NCBI GenBank assembly: GCA_041875495.1
Contig: CP112982.1
Coordinates: 310,001 to 374,000 of the forward strand
Origin: Halomonas sp. CH40
GTDB taxonomy: Bacteria; Pseudomonadota; Gammaproteobacteria; Pseudomonadales; Halomonadaceae
Direction of reading: 5' to 3'
Length of the DNA: 64,000 nt
Position 1 is the stretch's first letter. Each line of letters opens with the position of its first letter. A program made the position numbers and the translations under genes. Below the pieces are notes generated by a model. That model searched no databases and had not been told where the DNA came from. It worked only from the letters and a program-made list of their open reading frames with translations. This document shows positions 33,465 to 42,211 of this stretch, in pieces.

Positions 33465-34924
33465 ACAGGGTTGAGCGTGCAAAAATCACCACCGGCCTGC
33501 TGCTTGGGCCGCTAATGGCCCTGCTGCTGTTGAGTCTAGGGGCGCCGGGCGACATTCCGCCACCGGCCTGGAGCGTCGTGGCGCTTACCGTGTGGATGGC
33601 GGTGTGGTGGATTCTGGAACCCGTGCCGATGGCCGTGACGGCGCTGTTGCCGGTGGCCTTGCTGCCGCTGCTGGGCGTCGGCGATATCAGTGCGGCGGCA
33701 GAGCCGTATGCCAATCCGCTGATCTTCCTGTTTCTCGGTGGTTTCATGCTCGCCGAAGCCATTCAGCGCTGGAATCTGCATCGGCGTATTGCCTTGGGCG
33801 TGCTGTCATTGGCGGGCAAGCGGCCGGATACTCTGGTGGCCGGTTTCATGGCGGCCACGGCCTTTCTCAGCATGTGGGTGAGTAACACGGCGACTGCCGC
33901 CTTGATGGTACCGATAGGGATTTCCGTGCTGTCGCTGCTGGAACGTGATGACGAACTGGATATGCCACAGCAGCGGGCGGTCGGGCTGTGCCTGATGCTG
34001 GGTATTGCCCTGGCCGCCAATATTGGCGGTATGGGCACCCTGATTGGTACGCCGCCCAATGCGCTGTTGGCCGGTTTTATCGGTGATAACTATGGTATCA
34101 ACATCGGCTTTGCCCAGTGGATGCTGGTGGCCATTCCCCCGGCGCTACTGATGCTGACGGCTGCCTGGTGGCTGCTGACCTATCGGCTTTACCCGGTGCC
34201 TCATTCACGGCTCAACGGCATCAGCGCCATGCTCACCCAGCAGGCGGAAGACCTGGGTCGTATGAGTGGCCCGGAAATGCGCGTGGCACTAGTGTTTGCG
34301 CTGGTCGCCCTGGCCTGGATTACCCGCCCCTTGCTGGAACAGTGGAGCGGGCTGACGCTGAGTGATGGCGGCATTGCTGTGATCGGCGCTCTCTTGCTGT
34401 TTGTAGTGCCCGCCCGTTGGAGGCAGCGCCAGTTCCTGCTCGACTGGGACAGCGCCAAGAATCTGCCGTGGGGCGTCCTGCTGCTGGTCGGCGGCGGCTT
34501 GAGCCTGGGGACGGCGATTGAAAGCTCCGGGCTTGCTGGTATCGTCGCCAACGGGTTGGCGGTATTTGGCAGCTGGCCGACCTGGGCGATGATCCTGATG
34601 GTGGTGGTGATCGTTATGTCGATGAGCCACGTGACCAGCAACAGCGCAACCGCAGCCGCCATTCTGCCGTTGACGGCAGCGCTGACGGTCAGCCTGGATG
34701 CCAGCCCGCTATTGCTGGCGGTGCCAGTGGCGATGGCCGCGTCCTGCGCCTTTATGCTGCCGGTGGCCACCCCGCCGAATGCGGTGGTATTTGCCAGCGG
34801 CAAGGTGCGCGTGCTGGACATGCTGCGCGCGGGCGCGGTGATGAGCGTGATTGCCGTGGCGACCATTTGTGTGGCTATGTTTGCGTTAGCCATGCCAATT
34901 CTGGGCTTTGGCTGGGCTGCCTAG
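33461..34924 (+). CDS. SLC13/DASS-family anion:sodium symporter
   Basis: A 487-residue permease of the divalent anion:Na+ symporter family (dicarboxylate, sulfate or similar). About twelve hydrophobic segments; the paired family motifs are seen in WVSNTATAALMVPIGISVLS (SNT) with the following GIALAANIGGMGTLIGTPPN, and in SHVTSNSATAAAILPL with PVATPPNAVVFASGKV. These S-N-T/S and TPPN loops form the sodium and substrate sites in two inverted halves. It starts at GTG 33461 overlapping the preceding small gene. The exact substrate cannot be told. A four-unit 13-bp tandem repeat begins right after the stop codon. Confidence 0.92.
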   Translation: MNRVERAKITTGLLLGPLMALLLLSLGAPGDIPPPAWSVVALTVWMAVWWILEPVPMAVTALLPVALLPLLGVGDISAAAEPYANPLIFLFLGGFMLAEAIQRWNLHRRIALGVLSLAGKRPDTLVAGFMAATAFLSMWVSNTATAALMVPIGISVLSLLERDDELDMPQQRAVGLCLMLGIALAANIGGMGTLIGTPPNALLAGFIGDNYGINIGFAQWMLVAIPPALLMLTAAWWLLTYRLYPVPHSRLNGISAMLTQQAEDLGRMSGPEMRVALVFALVALAWITRPLLEQWSGLTLSDGGIAVIGALLLFVVPARWRQRQFLLDWDSAKNLPWGVLLLVGGGLSLGTAIESSGLAGIVANGLAVFGSWPTWAMILMVVVIVMSMSHVTSNSATAAAILPLTAALTVSLDASPLLLAVPVAMAASCAFMLPVATPPNAVVFASGKVRVLDMLRAGAVMSVIAVATICVAMFALAMPILGFGWAA

Positions 34925-34927
34925 ACA

Positions 34928-34979
34928 TTGGAGAGAGCCATTGGAGAGAGCCACTGCAGAGAGCCACTGGAGAAGCGCC
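34928..34979. repeat. Four-copy 13-bp tandem repeat after the DASS transporter stop
   Basis: Units at 34928-34940 and 34941-34953 are identical (TTGGAGAGAGCCA), the third (34954-34966, CTGCAGAGAGCCA) has two changes and the fourth (34967-34979) is more diverged. It starts 3 bases after the stop codon. The remainder of the gap to 35182 is AT-richer and holds the upstream region of the binding-protein gene. Confidence 0.9.
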
Positions 34980-35138
34980 TGCGTTTGAGGTATTGGGCCT
35001 AACGTTAAAAAAAGGCAGTTGTGTTTTGTTGGATTTAGTTTCAAATTTAGAGTAGGTAACTCATTGAACCATCAATCATGATTTATGCTGGGTAGGCGGG
35101 CTTGCTACTTGAGCTGACTGCTTAAGCTTAACCCTACT

Positions 35139-35166
35139 TGGGCTTAACAAACTGGGCTTAACAAAC
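35139..35166. repeat. 14-bp tandem duplication in the leader of the binding-protein gene
   Basis: TGGGCTTAACAAAC occurs twice head to tail (35139-35152 and 35153-35166), ending 16 bases before the ATG of the ABC binding-protein gene. A third, partial GCTTAAC lies just upstream at 35125. The duplication sits beside the AGGAGCG ribosome site and could change leader structure. Confidence 0.88.
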
Positions 35167-35182
35167 AGGAGCGCCAAACAAG

Positions 35183-36391
35183 ATGATAAACAAACGCTTA
35201 CTTGCAAGTGCTGTCGCCGCTTCCACGCTGGCGCTGACGGGCGTAGTCAATGCAGAAGTCAAGGTCGGCTTTCTGGGCGGTTTCACCGGCGGGATCGAGA
35301 GCCTGACGCCGCCGATTCTCGATGGTGCCCGTCTGGCCGTTGAACAGGTGAATGCCCAGGGCGGTCTGCTGGGTGGCCAAGAGCTGGTGATGCCAACGGG
35401 GGATACCACCTGTTCTGATGCTTCAGCGGCCTCTAACGCGGCAGACCGTATGGTCAATACCGAGGAAGTCACCGCCATTGTGGGCGCCCTGTGTACCGGT
35501 GCCACCATTGCCGCAGCCAATAACGCCGCCGTGCCCGGTGGTGTGCTGATGGTCTCGCCAGCCTCAACAGCCCCGGCAGTCACCGAGATTGACGATAACG
35601 ACCTGGTGTTCCGTACCGTGCCCTCGGATGCTTTCCAGGGTGAAATGCTGGCCAAGCTGCTGCTGGAAAAAGGCATTGATTATGTCGCAGTCACCTACGT
35701 CAACAACGATTACGGCAGCGGTCTTTCCGAGGCCTTTGCCACGGCGTTTGAAGGTGGCGGTGGCACCATTGCTGAAAGCCTGGGGCATGAGGATAACCGC
35801 GCTGATTATCGTTCTGAGCTGGGTTCGCTATCGGTCAGCGGTGCGGAGACCCTGGTCGTGCTTGCCTATGCAGATACTTCCGGGCAGACAGTACTGCGCC
35901 AGGCCTATGAAGGCGGCATGTTTACCCAGTATGTTGGCGCTGACGGCATGGTGGGCGACAGCCTGATTGAAGCGATTGGCGCGGACGTGCTGGATGGCAT
36001 GATTGCCACTCGGCCAGGCAGCCCTGACCTGCCCGGCACTGAGCTCTACGAAACGGCGGCTGAAGAAGCCGGGTATGACCCAAGCTCGGTTTTTGCCGCC
36101 CAAGCCTATGATGCCGCTTTCCTGATTGCTCTGGCCATTGAGCAAAACGGCAGCGCTGAACGTGAAGGGCTTTCGGATGCGCTACGTAGCGTTTCCAGCG
36201 CGCCGGGCGAGGTGATTCTGCCCGGTGAGTGGGAAAAGGCCGTTGAGCTGATTGCCGCTGGCACCGAGATCAACTATGAAGGGGCATCAGGTACTCACGA
36301 GTTTGATGAAAACGGTGACGTGCCGGGTGTAGTCGTTGAGATGGTGGTGGAAGATGGCACCTTCACCAACAAGGGGTTTGTTGACCTCTAA
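35183..36391 (+). CDS. Branched-chain amino acid type ABC substrate-binding protein
   Basis: A 402-residue periplasmic binding protein of the LivJ/LivK (type I) family. A signal peptide (KRLLASAVAASTLALTGVVNA, cleaved after about residue 24) is followed by VKVGFLGGFTGGIESLTPPI, then AIVGALCTGATIAAANNAAV and SPASTAPAVTEIDDNDLVFR, family segments around the ligand cleft. Two cysteines (in DTTCSDA and ALCTGA) could form a disulfide. The ligand may be a branched-chain amino acid or a related amide; this cannot be settled by eye. It lies alone on the plus strand, converging on the livG-F-H-M genes, which lack a binding protein of their own, so it is their likely partner. Confidence 0.88.
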   Translation: MINKRLLASAVAASTLALTGVVNAEVKVGFLGGFTGGIESLTPPILDGARLAVEQVNAQGGLLGGQELVMPTGDTTCSDASAASNAADRMVNTEEVTAIVGALCTGATIAAANNAAVPGGVLMVSPASTAPAVTEIDDNDLVFRTVPSDAFQGEMLAKLLLEKGIDYVAVTYVNNDYGSGLSEAFATAFEGGGGTIAESLGHEDNRADYRSELGSLSVSGAETLVVLAYADTSGQTVLRQAYEGGMFTQYVGADGMVGDSLIEAIGADVLDGMIATRPGSPDLPGTELYETAAEEAGYDPSSVFAAQAYDAAFLIALAIEQNGSAEREGLSDALRSVSSAPGEVILPGEWEKAVELIAAGTEINYEGASGTHEFDENGDVPGVVVEMVVEDGTFTNKGFVDL

Positions 36392-36427
36392 TATCAATCC
36401 TGTTTGTGTAGGCGATCTGCCCATATA

Positions 36428-36465
36428 AATACCCCCTGACGCAGGTGCGTCAGGGGGTATTTTTC
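36428..36465 (+). terminator. Strong terminator between the binding protein and livM
   Basis: A 15-bp perfect stem (36428-36442 AATACCCCCTGACGC with 36447-36461) around an AGGT loop, followed by TTTT. It lies 37 bases after the binding-protein stop and 52 bases from the convergent livM stop. The reverse strand also has a T-rich exit, so it may serve both. Confidence 0.92.
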
Positions 36466-36512
36466 TGCTGGTCTAAGTCGCTGGTCTAGGCGGGAGGGTT
36501 AAGCCCCGAACC

Positions 36513-37844
36513 CTAACTGTGGTGAGTGATTTTTTCCGGTAGCAGGCCTTTAGGGGCATAGCGCAGTACCAGGGTAATCAGCAGTCCGATCACCAGTACC
36601 CGGGCCTGCAGGGCGCGGCTATCCATGTTGCTGGGTGCTTCCCAGCCGAAGGCCCCTTCACCAAGGCTGACAAAGACTTCCATCAGAAACAGTGCCAGTG
36701 GTTCAGACATCAGCCAGATGATATAGACGGCAACAGCGCCGAAAATCGTCCCCAGGTTGTTGCCCGGCCCGCCAAGAATCACCATCACCAGTACCAGAAA
36801 GGTATGGTTTAGCGGCAGGTAACCGTTAGGGTCAAACAGGCTGTTGAAGGTGCCGAGGATACCGCCGCCAAGCCCCATCAATATGCAGCCAAGCACGAAG
36901 ATTTCCAGGCGCCGCCGGTTGATATCCTTGCCCATGGCCGCTGAGGAAATCTCGTTATCGCGGATGGCCCGTACCATTCGCCCCCAGGGGGCGTGGTAGG
37001 CGCGATGCAGCAGGAAGAAAATAATCGCAATGATCACTGCTGTCATCGACAGGTACACGGCTCGGGCCAGGGTAAAGCCAATCTCGGCCGGTCCGGGGGT
37101 TGGCCAGGGCAGTGGCGACACAGTGGCAGTGCCGCGGGTCAGCCACTCGGAGTTTTTCAGAAATGCCTTGATGATTTCTGCGATACCGAGGGTGGCGATT
37201 GCCAGGTAATCGCTGCGTAACCCGAGACAGACATGGCCGATAAAATAACCCACACCGCCTGCCAGGGCGCCGCCAAAAATCCAGCCTGCCCAGGCAGGCA
37301 GGCCGAAACCACCGATAAAGCCAGCGGTATCTTCTATCTGCTCGGTGACCTCACGCAGCTGGCTGATCACTAGCAGATACAGCACCACCGCCAGCAGAAC
37401 CGTGAGCAGTGTGCGCAGTTTTCTGGGCACACCAATTCGGTCAAGCCGGGAAACGCCCAAGACCACGACAACGGCGGCGGCGCCGTAAAGCAGCACCCGG
37501 CCAAGCTCGCCAGGTAGTGCTGTGCCCCAGAAGTCCTCGTTAACCGGCACGCTGAACAGCATGGCAGAGAAGCCGCCCAGGGCGACAAAGCCCATCACAC
37601 CAGCATTGAACTGCCCGGCGTAGCCCCACTGTATGGTCAGGCCAAGGGCAAGAATGGCATAACAGGCGGCTTCCACCAGCATGCGTGTGCTGTAGGCCGC
37701 GCCCATCATGGCGTAAACGCCCAGAACGGCAGCCAGCAGAGCACAGAAGAGCACGACCTCACGCACTGGGAAGCCACGCGCGGGTGTCGCTTCACGAGGG
37801 GTGTTGGCAGTATCCCGAGAGGGTTGCTTACTAGAGGTTGTCAT
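36513..37844 (-). CDS. livM: Branched-chain amino acid ABC transporter permease LivM
   Basis: A 443-residue inner-membrane permease. After a polar N terminus of about 25 residues come eight to ten hydrophobic segments; the LivM signature is present as LGLTIQWGYAGQFNAGVMGFVALGG in spaced form (AILALGLTIQWGYAGQFN), and the EAA-like cytoplasmic loop as MVRAIRDNEISSAAMGKDIN. GGPGNNLGTIFGA near residue 370 is also typical. An extra region of about 60 residues (around LDRIGVPRKLRTLLTVLLAV) makes it longer than E. coli LivM (425). Its ATG shares one base with the livH stop (TGATG), so translation is coupled. It pairs with LivH as the second membrane subunit. Confidence 0.92.
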   Translation of the reverse strand: MTTSSKQPSRDTANTPREATPARGFPVREVVLFCALLAAVLGVYAMMGAAYSTRMLVEAACYAILALGLTIQWGYAGQFNAGVMGFVALGGFSAMLFSVPVNEDFWGTALPGELGRVLLYGAAAVVVVLGVSRLDRIGVPRKLRTLLTVLLAVVLYLLVISQLREVTEQIEDTAGFIGGFGLPAWAGWIFGGALAGGVGYFIGHVCLGLRSDYLAIATLGIAEIIKAFLKNSEWLTRGTATVSPLPWPTPGPAEIGFTLARAVYLSMTAVIIAIIFFLLHRAYHAPWGRMVRAIRDNEISSAAMGKDINRRRLEIFVLGCILMGLGGGILGTFNSLFDPNGYLPLNHTFLVLVMVILGGPGNNLGTIFGAVAVYIIWLMSEPLALFLMEVFVSLGEGAFGWEAPSNMDSRALQARVLVIGLLITLVLRYAPKGLLPEKITHHS

Positions 37845-38848
37845 CAGATCACCTTACCCTTGAAGAGTCCGGTCGGGCGCCACACCAGGATGGCAACGAG
37901 GATGAAAAACGGCACGACTATCTTGTACTCACTGCTCACAAACGCCAGATTGCTGGGCAGTTCCAGCCAGGCGGGCAGGCTGTCTTGGAAAGGGCGTAGC
38001 AGGATGTTCCAGTTGAATACCGCCAGGGTTTCGGCAAAGCCGACCACAAACCCTCCGGCAATTGCGCCGTAAGGATGACCCACACCGCCGACAATGGCGG
38101 CGGCAAAAATCGGCAGCAGGATAAAGAAGCTCAGGTCCGGCTTGAAGGTCACATCCAAGGCCAGCAAGGTGCCCGCAATCGCCGCCAGGCCGCCGGCAAT
38201 CACCCAGGTCACGGCGACAATCATCTGCGTGTTGATGCCTGAAGCTTGAGCCAGTTCGGGGTTATCCGACATGGCGCGCATGGCCTTGCCTAGCCGCGAG
38301 CGGCTGAGGAACAGATGCAGGGCGACAACGGCTATCAGCGTCAAGATAAACAGGTAGATCTGGGGTTCAGTGATCACAATCGGCGCTCTGACGCCTTCAA
38401 AGGGTACCGCCAGGCGGAAGATTTCCTTGCGATCGTCCACGTAAAGGCTTTGTCCGCCGGTACCCGCGAACAGGCGAATCAGGCCCTGCAGCATCAGGGT
38501 GACACCCAGTGAGCCAATCACCAGCACAATCGGTTTGACCCCGTGAGCGCGTAACGGCTTGTAGAAGGCTTTGTCGATCCCCACGGCCAGGGCAGCGGTT
38601 ATCACCATGGCCAGAGGTAGCATGACCAAAGCCGTGGGTACGCCAAAACTGGTGCCCGCTGCCGGAAAAGCCGCGGTTAGCAGTAGCACCATAAAGGCGC
38701 CAAAGGTCATCATGTCCGCATGGGCAAAGTGGGCAAAGCGCATGATGCTGAAAATCAGCGTGACCCCGATGGCACCAATGGCATAGATGGAGCCGGTCAC
38801 ACTGCCGGAAATAATCACGTTGTTGATAAAGAAGACCAGTTCGTTCAC
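37844..38848 (-). CDS. livH: Branched-chain amino acid ABC transporter permease LivH
   Basis: A 334-residue permease with about eight hydrophobic segments. Family marks are GSIYAIGAIGVTLIFSIMRFAHFAHADMM in spaced form (IGAIGVTLIFSIMRFAHFAH), the EAA-like loop GKAMRAMSDNPELAQASGIN and AAIVGGVGHPYGAIAGGFVVG. The start is placed at GTG 38848 (VNELVFF) because GGGAGAG stands 6-7 bases upstream; the open frame continues 48 codons further, into the livF end, without similarity. It follows livF by 16 bases and forms the channel with LivM. Confidence 0.92.
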   Translation of the reverse strand: MNELVFFINNVIISGSVTGSIYAIGAIGVTLIFSIMRFAHFAHADMMTFGAFMVLLLTAAFPAAGTSFGVPTALVMLPLAMVITAALAVGIDKAFYKPLRAHGVKPIVLVIGSLGVTLMLQGLIRLFAGTGGQSLYVDDRKEIFRLAVPFEGVRAPIVITEPQIYLFILTLIAVVALHLFLSRSRLGKAMRAMSDNPELAQASGINTQMIVAVTWVIAGGLAAIAGTLLALDVTFKPDLSFFILLPIFAAAIVGGVGHPYGAIAGGFVVGFAETLAVFNWNILLRPFQDSLPAWLELPSNLAFVSSEYKIVVPFFILVAILVWRPTGLFKGKVI

Positions 38849-38864
38849 GCGTATCTCTCCCGGG

Positions 38865-39569
38865 CTAGCCGCCCAAAAAACTTTTGGCGACATCCGGGTC
38901 GGCGAGCAGCGCCTCTCCGGTATCTGTAAAGCGATTTTGCCCGGCCGCCAGAACAAAACCTTTATCGGCAATGGCCAGGGCCTGCTTGGCATTCTGTTCG
39001 ACCATCAGAATCCCCACGCCCGCGGCGTTGATTTCCTTGACCCGATCAAAAATCTCGTTCATGTAAAGCGGTGACAGGCCCGCAGTAGGCTCATCCAGCA
39101 GCAGTAGCGTGGGCTCGGCCATCAGCGCCCGGCCCATGGCGACCATCTGACGCTGTCCGCCGGATAATTCGCCTGCCGGCTGGCGGCGCTTTTCGGCCAG
39201 TGGCGGGAAAAATTCATACACCTTGGCCAGCATGCGTTTGACGTTGGCAGGTTTCAGAAAGGCGCCCATTTCCAGGTTTTCTTCAACCGAGAGGCTGGGA
39301 AAAACATTCTTTTCCTGGGGCACAAAGCCCATGCCGCGCTGAACCAGCTTGTTGGGCGCTAGGTTCTGGATCGGCTCGCCGTGGAGCAGAATATCGCCCT
39401 GATTGACATGCAGAAGGCCAAAGACGGCTTTCAACATGGTCGATTTGCCTGCCCCGTTAGGGCCGACAATGACACCGACTTGATCGGCTTCCAGCAGCAT
39501 GTTGACCCCATTGAGGATGTTCATGCCGCCGTAGCCACCGTGCACGTCCCGCGCTTCTAGTAATGGCAT
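38865..39569 (-). CDS. livF: Branched-chain amino acid ABC transporter ATPase LivF
   Basis: A 234-residue ABC ATPase. Walker A is GPNGAGKST, the Q-loop region holds MGFVPQEKNVFPSLSVEENL, the signature is LSGGQRQMVAMGRALM and Walker B LLLLDEPTAGLSP, followed by the switch segment GILMVEQNAKQAL (Gln/Asn in place of the usual His, as normal for LivF). The start reads MPLLEARDVHGGYGGMNIL. It lies between livG (62-base gap) and livH (16-base gap) and forms the ATPase heterodimer with LivG. Confidence 0.95.
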   Translation of the reverse strand: MPLLEARDVHGGYGGMNILNGVNMLLEADQVGVIVGPNGAGKSTMLKAVFGLLHVNQGDILLHGEPIQNLAPNKLVQRGMGFVPQEKNVFPSLSVEENLEMGAFLKPANVKRMLAKVYEFFPPLAEKRRQPAGELSGGQRQMVAMGRALMAEPTLLLLDEPTAGLSPLYMNEIFDRVKEINAAGVGILMVEQNAKQALAIADKGFVLAAGQNRFTDTGEALLADPDVAKSFLGG

Positions 39570-39631
39570 GGTGTGGTTATCTCACGCTATCAACGTTGTT
39601 GTGGTGAAGGCTGGCAAGGCGAGCCGTCAGG

Positions 39632-40405
39632 TCAGGCTGCGGTGCCGCCGCCAAAGTAGGCTTCAATAACCTCAGGGTTGCTCTGCACGTCTTCGATACT
39701 ACCTTCCATCATGACGCTGCCCTGGGCGAGCACAATCACCGGGTCGCACAGCCGGGCGATCATTTCCATATCGTGTTCAATCACCAGAAAGGTATAGCCC
39801 ATCTCCCGGTTCAGGCGTTCGATATTGCCGATCAGGTCCCCCAGCAGGGTGCGATTGACCCCAGCGGCAATTTCATCAAGTAAGACGACCTTGGCATCGG
39901 TCATCATGGTGCGGCCCAGCTCAAGGAGCTTTTTCTGGCCGCCGGAAAGGTTGCCCGCCAGCTCATTGCGCACGTGGTAAAGCCCGACAAAGTCGATGAC
40001 TTCCAATGCGCGGCGCTTGACCTCGGCTTCATGGGCGCGCACCACGCCCGGCTTGAACCAGGTGGCAAACAGGTTTTCACCGGGCTGGCCGGGGGGCACC
40101 ATCATCAGGTTTTCCAGAGCGCTCATATGGCTGAATTCATGAGCAATCTGAAAGGTGCGCAGCAACCCCTTGTGAAAGCGCTGATCGGCGCTCAGGGCGC
40201 TGATATCCTCGCCATCCAGGCGTATCTGGCCGCTATCAGGTGTCAAGGCGCCGGCAATCAGGTTGAACAGGGTCGACTTGCCTGCGCCGTTGGGGCCAAT
40301 CATGCCGGTCACCGACCCTTTGGCGACCTGAATCGAACAGTCGTTAATCACCTTCAGGCCGCCAAAGGCCTTGTTAACATGCTGCACTTCGATAAGCGGT
40401 GTCAT
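39632..40405 (-). CDS. livG: Branched-chain amino acid ABC transporter ATPase LivG
   Basis: A 257-residue ABC ATPase. Walker A is GPNGAGKST, the Q-loop LLRTFQIAHEFSHMSALENLM, the signature LSGGQKKLLELGRTMM and Walker B KVVLLDEIAAGVN; the last has Ile-Ala where most ABC proteins have Pro-Thr, a known LivG variation. The switch His is in LVIEHDMEMIARLCDPVIVL. It is the first liv gene of the minus-strand group, 70 bases after the NSS transporter gene. Confidence 0.95.
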   Translation of the reverse strand: MTPLIEVQHVNKAFGGLKVINDCSIQVAKGSVTGMIGPNGAGKSTLFNLIAGALTPDSGQIRLDGEDISALSADQRFHKGLLRTFQIAHEFSHMSALENLMMVPPGQPGENLFATWFKPGVVRAHEAEVKRRALEVIDFVGLYHVRNELAGNLSGGQKKLLELGRTMMTDAKVVLLDEIAAGVNRTLLGDLIGNIERLNREMGYTFLVIEHDMEMIARLCDPVIVLAQGSVMMEGSIEDVQSNPEVIEAYFGGGTAA

Positions 40406-40475
40406 AATGAATCCTCAGCCACTGACGGCGCTTGCCGCCAGTGGGGTTGAACCAGGTATCCAGGGCAGGCAGCCT

Positions 40476-41921
40476 TTATGCCACCGGTGGCTGTTTGGCC
40501 AGCAGGCCTCGGCCAATGGCCACGCTCAATACAATGATTAGCGCACCAAGGGTGGGTAGCAGGTAGCCGTCCACTTGCGGCAGGGTGCGCAGGAACACAA
40601 AGGCCACGGCGGCTGGTGCGATAAAGCGTACCAGGAAGCGCCATACGCTGAACCAGGCGGGGCTGCCGCCAAGCTCCTTGGCCACTTCGCTCTGGGTCAG
40701 TGCCCAGCCGGCAAACAGCGCAATCAGAAGACCGCCCAGCGGCATGAAGATATTGGTCAGCAGTTCGATAAAGTCAAAGGCGCTGCGCCCGAACAGGGCG
40801 TGGAAAATCGTGCCTTCTGACCAGACATTGAAGCTGACCACGGTCAAAAGTCCCAGCGCCCAGCTGCCGAGGGTCATAATGGCCACTGCCTGGGGGCGGG
40901 TCATATCGAAACGCTCAACCAGAAAGGCCGCCACCGGTTCAATCAGTGAAATCGACGAGCTGATGGCCGCCCCTAGCACCAGAATAAAGAAAATACCGCC
41001 AATCAGGCTGCCAAACGGCATTTCAGCAAAGGCCAGCGGGATGGTGACAAACATCAGCCCTGGGCCTTGGCCGGTTTCCAGCCCGGCGCCGAAGACCAGC
41101 GCAAAAATTGCTAGCCCGGCGACCAGGGCTACCGCCGTATCCACAAACGCCACCGCAAAGGCGGTACGCGTCAGGGAAACATCGCTGGGCATGTAGGCCC
41201 CGTAGGCCATGATGGCGCCCATCCCCAGGCTCAGGGTAAAGAAGGATTGGCCCATGGCTTGCAGCCAGCCTTCAAGGCTCAGGTCGGCCATGTTGAAAGT
41301 GAACAGAAACTCAGCGGCAGCGCCAATATCACCGTTAACGATGCTGTAACCGAGTACCACCAGCAGAATCACAAACAGTGCAGGCATGATAATGCGCAGC
41401 CCGCCTTCAATGCCTTTATGAATGCCCATGCCGACAATCAGCGCAGAAAGAATAATGAACAGCGTATGGTAAAGCGTCATCAACCCCGGGGAGGCTAAAA
41501 GGCTTTCAAAGCCGGTACCTATGGTAGCGGCATCAGCGCCGGCCAGGCTGCCGGTCAGCATCTGCCAGGTATAGTGCAGCGACCAGCCGGCCACCACAGA
41601 GTAAAAGCTTAGAATCAGAAACGCCGAGGCTGCGCCTAGCCAGCCAATGCTTTCCCAGGCGCGGGATGTCTGGTGGGTTCGGGTCAGGTGGCGCATGCCC
41701 ATGATGGGGCTTTGGCGGCTGGTACGGCCGAGCATTATCTCAGCAATAAGAATGGGAATGCCGACTGCGAAAATGGTCAAAGCGTAGACCAGAATAAAAG
41801 CGCCGCCGCCATTTTCACCGGTAAGATAGGGAAACCGCCAGAGGTTACCCAGCCCAACGGCAGAGCCTACCGCGGCTAATAAAAAAGTACCTTTGTGTGT
41901 CCAGACGTTGTGGCCGCTCAT
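40476..41921 (-). CDS. Sodium-dependent NSS/SNF-family transporter
   Basis: A 481-residue LeuT-fold symporter with about eleven to twelve hydrophobic segments. The first helix carries the family signature [20 protein letters not shown] in near form ([20 protein letters not shown]), with the sodium and substrate residues of the unwound TM1; [20 protein letters not shown] corresponds to the TM8 sodium site. Such bacterial transporters move amino acids or related solutes with Na+; the substrate is not identified. It precedes livG on the same strand by 70 bases and may be cotranscribed, suggesting amino-acid uptake as the shared theme. The start at 41921 ([20 protein letters not shown]) agrees with the family. 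Confidence 0.92.
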   Translation of the reverse strand: [481 protein letters not shown]

Positions 41922-42042
41922 GTGCAGAAATATCCGTTGCGATGGGGTGTGTGGTTAGTAGGAAATAAGTATCAAACGTATGAATTAACGCGGGTGTATT
42001 AAACCAAGACTGAATGAGAGGGTCACGCTCAAATGCGTACTT

Positions 42043-42059
42043 TGCGCCAGTTTGGCGCA
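42043..42059. promoter_or_regulatory. Perfect 7-bp dyad upstream of the NSS transporter gene
   Basis: TGCGCCA (42043-42049) and TGGCGCA (42053-42059) form an inverted repeat around GTT, about 120 bases upstream of the NSS transporter start. It has the size of an operator for a dimeric regulator, but no regulator gene is near and no promoter is certain. Confidence 0.4.
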
Positions 42060-42160
42060 TCTTTCTAGCCGCGCTGCGTTTAGGTTGCGTTAAGAGCAGC
42101 GTTTGGCTAATGGCGCGGAGTAACGTTGTTGTTGTGGGTCACATCGGACACTGCATAAAA

Positions 42161-42187
42161 AAACCCGCACAATGGCTGTGCGGGTTT
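42161..42187 (-). terminator. Terminator after typA
   Basis: An 11-bp perfect stem AAACCCGCACA / TGTGCGGGTTT with a 5-base loop. On the minus strand it follows the typA stop by 24 bases and is followed by a long T run (TTTTTTTATG). It would work as an intrinsic terminator. Confidence 0.92.
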
Positions 42188-42211
42188 GGTTGATGACCGT
42201 ACTGCTGCTGA

